A stretch of DNA of 64,000 nt from Rotaria sordida. Lineage: Eukaryota > Rotifera > Eurotatoria > Philodinida > Philodinidae. Location of the stretch: NCBI GenBank assembly GCA_905250125.1, contig CAJNOL010000747.1:42141-106140 (forward strand), written 5' to 3'. This document shows, in pieces, positions 25,682 to 36,522 of this stretch (positions are counted from its first letter, which is position 1; the number at the start of each line of letters is the position of its first letter). The notes beneath the pieces are model-generated. The model worked only from the letters and a program-made list of their open reading frames with translations, searched no databases and had not been told where the DNA came from. The position numbers and the translations under genes were made by a program.

Positions 25682-28464
25682 ATGACACAATATCGATCTA
25701 AATTACATCCTTCATCTTGTTTTCCTCCTAATCCATCAACGCCTAATACTCAAAATCGTCTATTTTTACGAATTGCTCCAACTGAAGCTCGATATCGATG
25801 CTGTCGTCTGACATTTATTGGTATCAACACAACGACTTACTCAGCTATTGCTGCTCTTCTTGCCTGTGGACAATTAACGTCAATTGAAGTTATAAAAGTC
25901 TTTGATATATATGAAAAACAAGATGCTCGTATTATACTTAATGATCTTCAATTAATTGCTTTATTTAACAAATGTAATATACATCTTGAAAGAGTTCAAT
26001 CTTATTGGGAAACAAAGGATTCGACCGTTATCATTATCAATGTGCAGCATAATCAATTGGGTTTGACATTTAGAAATCATTTATATAGTATCCGTCGAAT
26101 TAATCCAACCAATAGATTATTTTATTTTATTTTATATATATCTCAAAAATTAGATGAGCTAGAATCATCTGGTTTTTGTTCCATAGTCTCTGGGATACCA
26201 TTACAAAATTCTAAATGGATTTATGGATTTGTTTAGTTTCTATTAATGATACGATTGTAGCATGTCGTCTTCTTATCTTTCTCAAAGTTATTCAACCAAT
26301 TTTTTTTTGTGTTAAAGTGTTGTGCGTCTGTTCTAAGTTGCAATTTACTTGATGATGCATGATTCATCAGAGCACATTGTGCCCTACATAAAGAGTAGTT
26401 TTTAATCGGAACTTTCTTTTGAAAAAAGTTAAAGAACAAGGTTCTTTTGGCTTACACCGGATATTTTCAACAGCAAGGCGATAATAGATTTTTTTTATAT
26501 AATGTTCCGCGAATTAATTGTTCAATATAGCAGTAGTAAGAGCACTACAACTCTCATGAGATATTCTATTTTAATTGGTGTTTAATGTTGGAAAATTGTG
26601 TGGACCGCCTACTATGTATACACTGATCACAGGTAGTCTTCTTATATGATGTCATTCACACACTGAACGAGATGTAAAAGATTATGTTAAAAGCAAACCT
26701 TTTTTCCATACAAAACGATTATATTTAAAATCAAAACCGACTATATCACTTGAGTTATATACATATGTTACGTTATCAATAGCAGGAGTAAAAGTTTACT
26801 GTAGTCTCAGCAAGAGCCTAAGTGCAGATCTCATCGAACAACGTGCTATGTTAAGTGTCATTTGGTACATTTTTGTTTGACAAAATATATATCCAGTCTG
26901 TTGCTGGGACTATAGTAAGTTTTTGAATCCTGCTATTTACAATTTTAGTGATATAATCAGTTTTGATTTCAACTATAAGAGATTTTTACGGAAACATATT
27001 CTCTACAAATCCATGCTTTTAAAACAATCTCCTTTAATACGTGAATAAGATGGTACAAGACAACCTATCAGCAATTGGTGTATACATAACAGATGTCCAA
27101 CATAATTTTCTAATAGTAACTATCTGTTGAAATAGAATATCTCATGCGATTCGTAGTACTCTTGCTAATGCTATATTAAACAATTAATTGGCTGAACACC
27201 ACATGAAAAAAGTTCTTTTTATCGCCTTGTTGTTAGAAATATCTGGTATAAGCCAAAAATAACCTTGTTCTTTAACCCTTACTCAGAGGAAAGCTATGAT
27301 AAAAAGTATTCCTTACCTAAATCACAATTAATTTTATTGAATCATATATCATAAACTAAAATTCCAACTTCGAAAATCAATAAAAACCTAAATCGATCAA
27401 TGGATTGATCTGGCATTTATTACTAATATAACAAAGACTATAGGATGAAAAATAGATTATTCTAGGTCATTTGATTTTTTGAGATATACACAAAATCAAA
27501 TAAAACTATCTATTGTTGGATAATCTTGACAGCCGCAGAACATATATTTCATGTTAATCTTATTTCAGAAACAGAAAGTATATCAACATGGATACAAATG
27601 AATGCTTCACTAGTTGAAAATATTGTTTCACAAGTGTGTATTTATTCACCTCATTCTACATTAATTATTTGTACACAACCAAATGAATTAATGACTTATG
27701 TTGCATCGCGTGTTAGTAAATTTCCTATCGAACGAGTATTTGGACTTGGTGCAAGTATTACTACTGCTTATGCACATAGAACTATACTCAATCAAAACGA
27801 AAACATTCATGGTCATGTCAATGGATTTTTTGTTATTGGGAACGGATTAATTGATAATTCATGTACAAAAATACTTATGCATAATTTAACTATTGATGGA
27901 ATTCCTTATTCAGATATTCATTCGAAATTAATAAAGAGTCATGTAACAACCACGACTATTGTAAATGAATTTACGTCCAAAAAAAGACGCCATAAAAATT
28001 GGGACATACAAAAGCTTCTGAAGAATAATGAAACTATTTATTCCAATGTTCGACGTCGATTACCAATTGTTACCAATTTAATATCACGTCAACAGACTGC
28101 TATGAAATATCTCTTACACAGTTCTACTATTCCTCATTTAAAACCTAAACTACAAGAATCGCTACATATTTCATTGAGTACTAAATTACGTTCTAATTGG
28201 ACAGAAGCAATGTTAATAGTTCATATTATTCGTGCACTTATTAATGGAAATGACTTTCAATCAAATTTTGTTGTAAATATTGCACCAATAAATAATTCAA
28301 CAAATGTTTTTATTAATTATCCAATAATCATTGGTTCAAGTAATTGTTCAATTGAATATATATTACCATTTCATGAAGCTCAACATATTCTCAAACAAAA
28401 ATCATTTTTCATACCACGTGAAAAATTACAAACAAAAATACATTTTTCAAAATCAAAAGATTAG
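25682..28464 (+). CDS. Lactate/malate dehydrogenase-like protein, probable pseudoenzyme
   Basis: Model: join 25682-26060 and 27533-28464, giving 436 residues with an in-phase junction. The fold can be followed from strand to strand: CRLTFIGINTTTYSAIAALL replaces the dinucleotide-binding GxGxxG; VIKVFDIYE gives strand 2 with its acidic end; then LIICTQPNELMTYVASRVSKFP, the equivalent of the SNPVD..TYVAWK..GFP block of LDH. GLGASITTAY stands where LDH has the LDSAR motif, so the catalytic Asp and Arg are absent. VIGNGLIDNS stands where GEHGDS is expected, so the catalytic His is absent. It is therefore unlikely to oxidise lactate or malate. UEVLD-type proteins carry a similarly altered LDH domain, but no UEV domain is seen here. 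The 1.47-kb intron is filled largely by a foldback element. Confidence 0.75.
26430..27275. mobile_element. Large foldback element (about 846 bp) in LDH-like gene intron
   Basis: The outer arms of about 150 bp (26430-26575 and 27130-27275) begin GTTAAAGAACAAGGTT and end AACCTTGTTCTTTAAC. Inner blocks also pair: AAAAGTTTACTGTAGTCTCAGCA near 26790 with the complement of TGCTGGGACTATAGTAAG near 26905. Almost the whole element is therefore one imperfect palindrome. TA dinucleotides just inside each tip may be a target-site duplication of the Tc1/mariner kind, but this is not certain. No coding capacity. Confidence 0.82.
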
Positions 28465-28718
28465 CTTAAATTTTTATTTAAAATGTTTGTTATGTTTTAG
28501 TTGTATAAATATAACGAAGTGATAAGAAGATAAGCGAGATCATCCGTTAATGAAACACAAAAAAAAGATACCACTTTTTTTCCTCTCTCAATTTAATAAA
28601 TCTAGAAGACGGAAGACCAAGCAGCAAAGAAAAAAAAACAGAGAGCACAGAAAAGGTTCATTCCGTATTAAGTTAAGAGTAAGAGAAAAAAGCACATAAT
28701 AAAAAAGAAAAATCATGT

Positions 28719-31256
28719 TCATACAAGATTAAATACGGCATTATAACGACAAATGCTTGGACCTTTTTCTTCATATTCTTTTCGTGTATGACATACTTCA
28801 TAGAAATTCGGCTATTAGAAAAAAAAAACAAATAATAATAATAATATGATTTAATTATTTTCTTAAAAAAATTTTTTTTACTGTGCTTGCAGCTAGACTA
28901 CCACCAAACCAAACAGCATAACGTTGCATCGCATGAGCTACAACTTTAACATCGATTGGTTCAGGCTATACAAAAAAATAAATAAAGAAATAAATAAATC
29001 GATTAAAGATTTTTTGTTTGTTGTTTAAGTTTTACTTTATGTTTACTAAGCTCTTCAGATTCACGAAGTCGAGCATCAACTAATCGTTGTACATCACGTT
29101 TTAATCGTTTATCAAAACCTTTAAACATCGTACTACCACCGGATAAGACGATATTCTAAAAACATAAAACAGACATGATTTTTTTTTTAAATATCAATTA
29201 AAGAAATGATTTAACATACGCCATAAAGTTTACGTCGTACATCGACTGGACAATCTTGAATAATATCATCAATTAATTTCGATAAAGATGTATTAAATTC
29301 CGGATTGGAAAACTACATTAAAAAAAAATATCGATTTATATATGTTTTAAAGATCTTCATCTGAATCAACTAAATGTCTCATTAACAAATCGGATTTAAT
29401 ACAACAGGGGTTTCAGAAATATAAGTTTTATTCTTTGGTATTTACCGTATAAACCAATATGTTTTGCGAAACTCAATTGGTGTCTGTTCGAGGCTTATGA
29501 GACGTGAATCGAGTCTCCAAAATGCATCACTTTGTATAATGAATATCAGATAATAAAACTGACCATCCAAAAACAACCCGTAGTGTTCAACTGAATTCAC
29601 TGATAGGAAGAAAGTCTCTGCATTCCGGTATAGAATGCTGCCTAGCGGCAGATTCAATAGCGCAATATTTTCTCTATAACTAATACCAGTTGTCGCACTG
29701 GGCAAAAGACCAGCCTGACGAAGAGTTCTTGTGCTCCACATACTAGCCGCAAGATCAGGTGTGTGTCACAACGTAGTTAGCATGCTATCGGACACAGTTA
29801 GCCGTCAGTGACTGGTTCAGGATCATTTCGTGACTGATGGTATCAAGTTTTGAACGCAGTACCTTGTGGATACGTAGCAGACTACTCAGTCATAGTGGCC
29901 TTACTGATAGACAATTTCAAGAACTCTGATTCATTCCTAAAAATGACTCTGATGCAGGTGTGTAATATTTTGACTATCATAAAAAAAACAACAAATTCAT
30001 ACTTCAGGATGAAAGAATATTTCCGGCCCAAGGAAACGTTCATGTCCAATATCAACATTAAATGGTTTTTTAGTAACTGAATTAATGCCTGTATATTGTA
30101 GATAATTTTTACGTGGATCTTCATCATATTTTGCAAATTCTTTAGCAATATCAGGACATACATAGCAATAACGTTCCTTAAAAAAATGAAAAATTCTATC
30201 AAAAAGAAGAAAAACAAAGATATTATTTAAAATAATACTTTAATAGTTTTAGCCGTCTCAAGTGATTGTTCAGGTGGAATAGTTGGTTCTCTTTCACGCA
30301 ATAATGATTGCACAAAATATGTTATATCACGTCCTGATATTGGAATATGTTTGATACTACTACCTGAAAAAAAAACAAATCAAGGTTTTTGTAAAATTTA
30401 AAAAACAAACCAATTATACACATACCTATAAGATAACCATCAGCTACAGGAACAACATGAGTAACACCATCTCCTGAATCAACAACAAGACCAGTTAGCA
30501 TATTTTTAACATCACTTGCAATCCACGATGCATATAATGCAAGTGTAGCCTTAAAATTTAACTCAATACATTAAAAATGAATGATATATTCAATTTACTT
30601 GTAAAGCAATGTATAAGCCAGGTACATTAAATAATTCAAACATAATTTCAGCTGTATATTCACGATTTTCAGGTGTATTTAATGGCGGTTCAGTCTATGA
30701 AAACAAAAATAAGCAAATTTTTGTATAACGTTAAATTAAATATCTTACCAAAAGAAAATGATGATCTTCTGTTATGAGTAAACAAAAACAAAAATAATAA
30801 ATGATGAAAAAAAGACATTTTTTTTTATTACTAACCAGGATCACAACGAAGATATTTAAATAAACAATGTTCCCAATATTTTTCCATAAGATCCCAATCT
30901 TCAACAATACCATGTCGAATTGGATATTTTACAGAATAACCTAAAGATAAATTAATATTTACCAAAAAAAGTAAGATCTAATAGTTTTGTTTTTCTTTTT
31001 CTTACCTTTAGCATTAAATGCTTCATCACCAATAAAAAAATCTAAATCTTCTCCAGATTGTCCAATTCGACTACCCCCTGGACGTTCTCGAACAGCAATA
31101 GCTAGAAAAAAATTTTTCTTCGAATGATTTATAATCCTGTTTTATTTTTAATTTACCTGATGGAATGATAAAATGTGGTTCATTATTACCAGCATAACCT
31201 AATTTAGTATAACCTGTTCCATTATCAATGACGCAGGCTGGAAGTCGCCCCGTCAT
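28719..31256 (-). CDS. ACTR3: Actin-related protein 3 (Arp2/3 complex)
   Basis: Twelve coding exons (31256-31157, 31101-31006, 30940-30836, 30768-30749, 30694-30599, 30549-30426, 30363-30239, 30176-30003, 29312-29220, 29155-29036, 28965-28882, 28811-28719) sum to 409 residues; human ARP3 is about 418. The actin fold is clear: phosphate loop 1 [15 protein letters not shown], phosphate loop 2 [13 protein letters not shown], the adenosine motif [12 protein letters not shown], and the Arp3-typical ends [13 protein letters not shown] and YNAVFNL. Arp3 pairs with Arp2 as the seed of branched actin filaments in the cytoplasm. Exon 4 is a 20-nt micro-exon needed to keep EDHHFLL in frame. The 690-bp intron between exons 8 and 9 holds a GC-richer insert. 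Convergent with the LDH-like gene, 254 bp between the stops. Confidence 0.95.
29400..29970. other. GC-richer insert inside an ARP3 intron
   Basis: Base composition here is visibly richer in G+C than surrounding introns. On the minus strand a frame of about 100 codons is open (about 29759-29442), with ordinary amino-acid composition, ending in TTTATACGGTAAATACC, which could be a donor site. I recognise no domain. It could be a fragment of a transposon gene, a captured exon or a small nested gene. Confidence 0.4.
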
Positions 31257-31594
31257 ATTTATTATTTATCTAAAAAAAAACAAAGAAATATAAATGATGT
31301 AAAAAAAACCTAATTTTGTTCGTTAATAATTGTAAAACAGTGGCTTTATTATCTTATCACTTGCTTACAGTTTACTTAACAATAAAGAGAAGTGATTATG
31401 ATGGGAGTATGATTCGAAGGAGAGGGAATATGATTCATTGAATATTTTCCTGTTTCTTTTTTTGTCAGCCATACAGAATCAGTATAAAGTAACTACAGAT
31501 ACAAGCGACATCTAGATAGGAGGAATAGCGTGCAATTCTTCATAGGAGCTTATCATTTGAGTTCTATTATGAGTTATATCGATGGATATTCATC

Positions 31595-32030
31595 AATTTT
31601 TCTGAAAAAAGCTTTTTATTGGACTTTTGTCATGTTAACTAGGCGAGAAGTGGTGAGAAAACCGGTTCGGCAGAAAAAAAACTTGTTGGCTTTCGTCTGA
31701 AATGACAAGTATTTGGGGCACTTTCTAGGAACGTTAAAAAGGATCCCATAAGTGACTTCAAACTCTTGAGTTCGTGTGTTGCCCATAAGTATAGTTTCAT
31801 TAAATTAGTGCAAACCTCAGAGCATTTTGTACTCATCTAGCGGAACTAGACGTATGGATAAAACACGAACTTAAGAGTTTGAAGACACTTGTAGAACCTT
31901 TTTTGACATTCCTAGACAATGTTCCAAATACCTATCATTTCACATAAAAATCAAGAAATTTTTTGTGATCACTTCTCATCTAGCTAACACAACTAATATC
32001 AATAAAAAAAGCTTTTCTAAAAAATTTTCT
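31595..32030. mobile_element. Foldback element (about 435 bp)
   Basis: The left arm (from GAAAAAAGCTTTTTATTGGA at about 31604) pairs with the reverse complement ending near 32030 over about 190 bp per arm. Shared blocks include AGGCGAGAAGTG/AGATGAGAAGTG, GGTATTTGG, and CTTCAAACTCTTGAGTTCGTGT against CTTCAAACTCTTAAGTTCGTGT. The loop is short. Non-coding. Confidence 0.78.
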
Positions 32031-32570
32031 AGATACCAGAGGTCGAAATGGGATAGGGCCTATTTTTGCCGGAGCGGTGTCAAGGTAAATCTGCAAATAT
32101 TCATATAGAGAAGATACATATTGAACAATCGATCTAAATACACACAACAGATGTTATCGCCTTACTAAATTTTCTGTAGGAAAATTAAAAACTTCTTGCT
32201 ACTTGACGAATCTATCGATCTGCCTACAGCAAATGGTCGAAATGAAGTTTCATTCTTTTAATCAACTTTTAAGGTGTCTCGTCTTTCTTGAACAAGAATG
32301 AACAGCTAAATCCATGAAAACACCATCAAAAGGTAAATATGATGAATAAAGCACAAATTTAAATTTTCCTGCTTTAAGCTAGTTAATAACAATATCTCGT
32401 GTGTGATATTCACACTGTCGTAATGGAATTCCATACAAGTTGTTGACAAGGATACTTCTTTGTTTGATAGGCTTTTCTTTTATAATTTTAAGCATTAAGT
32501 ACAAGTATACATAGCATCAATAGAGCGGATAAAGAAAGTTTTGGAACAATATATTTTTTTTTATAATGTT

Positions 32571-33115
32571 AAGCAATTAGCACAAATCCAGATAGTGATT
32601 TTAGTAGCCAACGAAGTTTTCTGTCTAATGCAATCTATGCCAAGATTTCATAGATGAACTATGATGACAAGGTTTCTAAAAAAAGCTCGACACAGTAATT
32701 TTCAGACCTCAGAAGACTTTGTCGAAGTTATTTTTCAAAAGTACCATTTTAAAGAGAATAAAATGAGAGATCGCTGCATTTTCTACAATCTTCCCTTAAA
32801 AAGTTAAAAGTATCACAAAAATCGAAAACGGACGTTTCTTAGTCGATTTTTTGATAAATTTCGTTTTTTTTTATGGTTTTCGTGATACTTTTAATTGCTT
32901 AACGGAAGGTTGCAGAAAATACAGTGATTCCTCAGTTTGCTCTCCTTAAAATGGTATTGTTAAAAAACATCTTCTGAGAACTGAAACTTCCTGTGTCCGA
33001 TTTTTTAAAAACTTTACCATTTATATTTTATCTATGAAATTTTACTATAGAATGCATTAGGCCTAAAATTTTATTGGCTATTAAAATCACTATCTGGATT
33101 TGAGCAAATTGGTCA
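32571..33115. mobile_element. Foldback element (about 545 bp)
   Basis: The two halves are inverted copies. Blocks such as CAAATCCAGATAGTGATTTT (about 32584), TTTCATAGAT and AAAAGTATCAC recur in reverse complement in the right half. Arm identity is about 75-80% by eye over about 255 bp per arm, suggesting an older insertion than the gap-flanking repeat. Non-coding. Confidence 0.78.
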
Positions 33116-34596
33116 AGATTATAGAAAAAATAATCAAAGACATGTTGTTTTTAAACTTTTTTTCATCATCTTAGATGCTGCAGAAAGCACTATATACTCC
33201 ATAATGTCCCAACTGAGATATAAAATATGACAACTATTATTAATTTTTGTATTGGTATTTATTAAGAATACTTGGAAAATATTTTTCTCGTTCTAATTTT
33301 ATACAGAGATAGTAAATGTGCGATTTATAGCAAGTGATAATATCATACTAACGACGTACACGACTGCTAAATGTCTACAATGTTTTAGAATATTATAAAC
33401 GAGTATAGTCATACGAATAACCAAGAATATGTATTTTATATTTCTTGTTGTACATGAAAAAGGTGTCTCGAGAGTTTATTAAAAAGATGAAACTTCGTAT
33501 CAAACATCGTAGAAACTATATCTAACACTTAACGTAAACAGATCAATAAATTTTGTTTTCTTTTTCATGAACGAATTTTTCGAGTTGAAAGAGCCTTTTT
33601 TTGATTTCCCTAAGCATCTTCCTAATAACTGCAAGTGTATTCGATAAACCAATCGCGAGTACAAATGTTTATCGCGCTTAAAATTGATTCATCAGTATTG
33701 GTTTATTTACAACTGAACTTTTTTTTTCCATTAATATTTTCATGAGTATTTTTAGTTTTTAATTAAACAAATGTCTTATATAGACAGGATGAGAAAGAGC
33801 AGAAAAAGTAATTAAACTGGGGGCGAAAAAAGTTATTTTCTGAACAAATTAAAGAAATAAAAAGAATTAAGATCAAGATAAGTCGAGGATCAAAAAAACA
33901 ATTAAAGTTGAAGCGGCGAAGTGAGATAAAGTGGAAAACAAACTGTTTTTCTATTCCAGCCTCTAGCGGATATGAATGAATTAACTCAATTTTTTTTCAA
34001 GAATAATGTTAAGATATAATCGACTAACTTCCTTTTCATATGCAATTTACATAGACTTCTCCCTTTTTTAGCTGTTTATAAAATCTTATTTCATATTAGA
34101 TTATAGGATTTATTTTTGATTGCAAGTGAATTTCAATATAAAATTCTCGTATGTTTCTCTTAACTTTTTCTCAAAAAATAATATCTATCAATTTATTATT
34201 TGTTAATTGAACTGTCTGATTGTACATTGCTTCATTATGTTTAACAATATACTTTTTTTTTAATTGTTTGTACAAAAAGAACGAAAAACTCAAATGAAAT
34301 TTTATTTAAGATTTAAATTTAAAATATTAATCGAACATTATTGAATTTTTGAACTTGCTTAAAAGTTGCATTAGAATATTTAAACAAGCGATGTACTGAA
34401 ACGAATTTTGTTACATATTTACCAGCAGGTGTTTTATTGAAAAAAAAAACCTCATGGCATGCATTCATTAATTTCTTATTCTATTTATAAATATAAAAAA
34501 TAAAGAATTATTGGAATAAATTTTTAATTAAAAAAAAAAAAATATTACCAAAAATAATAAATATAATGCAAGTACTTATAAATAAAACTATAATGT

Positions 34597-36120
34597 TTAT
34601 TTTTTCTTTTTTCCACCTTTCTTTTTCTTTTTTGAATCGGATTTTTTGCCGCCTTTCTTCTTCTTACCACCACCTTTCTTTTTCGTTTTTGTATAAATTC
34701 CAGCTTTTGGCACATTATCATCATCATTATCCGTTTCACCAGCACTCACTTGCCCACCTTGAGTATATCTATTCAATGATGGATAAATATCATCTTTATC
34801 AAGAACATAATCAAGTGGTAGAAGTTTTGTTTGTGTTGTTGTCATGATTAAAGATGCTGCTTGATGTTTAGACAGAATTTTTACTACCTACAATTATTTA
34901 TTTCATTCAACTCTTTTTTTGTTTTTCTTCAAATAGAGTTAAGTATAACGATTAACACATAATAGACGAGACAAAATATTTTTTTCTTGTGAAAGTAATT
35001 CTCAACACAGTTTACGCTCATTCAATAGAGAATTTCCTGCTGTAGAATACTACCGGTTTTGTTTGTCAAATAACGTTTTTTTGTAATTGTAAAATCTAAC
35101 AGATGAACACCTACTCAATCATCTAACTGTGATAATTAAACAACGAAAAAGCTTTTCATAAAGGTTTCGCTGAAATTTCAAATATACTACAAAGTTCTCG
35201 ACAAAATTCTGTATCTTTTGATATATATTTCAGGATTTTAGAAGAAGTATATGCGAGAGATATATTGTTTTGGAATCAAGTTCTATACCCGACGGCATAA
35301 GAACAAACGCATCATAGACTAAGTCTTACTTTGGAAAATATGGTTTTCTAGAATGCGTCTTAAAATACCATCTAGTGTTGGTTCAAAGCCTTTTTCTTCT
35401 GAATAACTGCAACAGAAATCTTGAAAAGATCATGAAATGCGAGAGCACGAAATTCTCTATCCATTGATGCCAAATATATTACATTTAGCATTGGACCTGG
35501 CACAAATCAATAGATCCTTGCAGAAGCACGGAAATCGCAGTTAGACTATTGAGTAGATGTTTATCTTTTAAATTTTTTGGCAACAAAAAAAAGTTATTTG
35601 AAAAGTAAAGACGATAGTTTTGTAGAGTAGGAGATTCTCTATCGGATGAGCCTTAAACCAAATCTCTAATATGTTGGAAAGAGAGATATGTGGAACTAAG
35701 TTTTTCTTTTTTGGTCCCACTCATTTCTAGTTGAGAAGTGCTCTAAAAAGAGGAAAAGATTTTATCCTGTTTAGTATGTGTCACCCGTTACTTACAGATA
35801 ATTCTAAATTTTCAGCTGCATAATGTAATGCTGTCTTTCCACCTTGATCAACTTCAATATTGTTTGTTTCTATATGTTCTAATAAAATTTTGACAATATC
35901 ATTTCGACCATTTTTAGCTGCCTAAAATAATTAAATGAAAATTTCTTTTTTTCTTTTTCATTTCATATAGAGATAATAAAATCCAACAAACAATCATTAA
36001 TGGTGTTCTGCCATAAATATCTTTAATATTTAAATCAACATGATTTCGTAGAAGTTTAAGTACGATTGAAGTGTGCCCTTTTTCAATAGCATCTAAGAGA
36101 ACTAATTGATTATGTGACAT
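34597..36120 (-). CDS. Small ankyrin-repeat protein with Lys/Gly-rich tail
   Basis: Three exons (36120-35992, 35921-35796, 34887-34597) give 181 residues with phase-0 junctions. About three ankyrin repeats occupy residues 1-95: GHTSIVLKLLRNHVDLNIKD, GRTPLMI joined by splicing to AAKNGRNDIVKILLEH, and GGKTALHYAAENLELSVVKIL. The remaining half contains LPLDYVLDKDD, an acidic NDDDN patch and a C-terminal tail made almost only of Lys and Gly with a few Ser and Asp, which could bind nucleic acid or serve as a nuclear signal. Ankyrin repeats mediate protein binding, so no enzymatic role is expected. The partner is unknown and I cannot name an orthologue. The second intron (908 bp) is largely a foldback element. 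The first donor (ATT/GTTTGT) is unusual but restores a perfect repeat consensus. Confidence 0.78.
35010..35655. mobile_element. Foldback element (about 645 bp) in ankyrin gene intron
   Basis: The left arm CAATAGAGAATTTCCTGC (about 35023) and CAAATAACGTTTTTTTGT, followed by ACCTACTCAATCATCTAACTG, match the reverse complement of the segment at about 35535-35655 (CGATAGAGAATCTCC, CAAATAACTTTTTTTTGT, ATCTACTCAATAGTCTAACTG). Outer and middle blocks pair; the centre is less certain. Non-coding. Confidence 0.7.
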
Positions 36121-36522
36121 CTATAAAAATACAAGTAGAATAAATTTTGTTTTTTTTTGTTGCTATCCGTTTTTTATTATTCATATAATTTCAAATAATA
36201 TATATCTTCATTTTTAGTTTTTTTTCTTAATAAATAACAAATACAATAGTATTTAACAAAAAAAGAAAATAAAGAGAGTATTGATTGTTACAATAATACA
36301 TCACTGTCACAATAGATGATTGTTTAACGCATTTGATTATTTTTTTTGAAGAAAATAATTACTCTGGATTTTGTTCATCTGCTCCATCATATGAATTATT
36401 ATAAGTATAAGACTCTTGATTTGTACTTCGACATACTTGTAAACGTCGTTGACTGTCTCTCTAGAGATATTTTAATAATCGATAAATACATTCTTTTTAT
36501 TATGGGTAAGATTGGTTTTTTT
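36121..36522. other. Spacer between ankyrin and ZDHHC genes
   Basis: About 400 bp of AT-rich sequence between the ankyrin gene ATG and the ZDHHC stop, both on the minus strand. Short open stretches have no domain. It probably holds the ankyrin gene promoter. Confidence 0.45.

Larger units (their letters stand above)
31257..34596. other. Intergenic region with two large palindromes
   Basis: About 3.3 kb between the ARP3 start and the ankyrin gene stop. Two foldback elements (31595-32030 and 32571-33115) make up about a third. The rest is AT-rich with no exon-like sequence seen on either strand. Confidence 0.55.
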
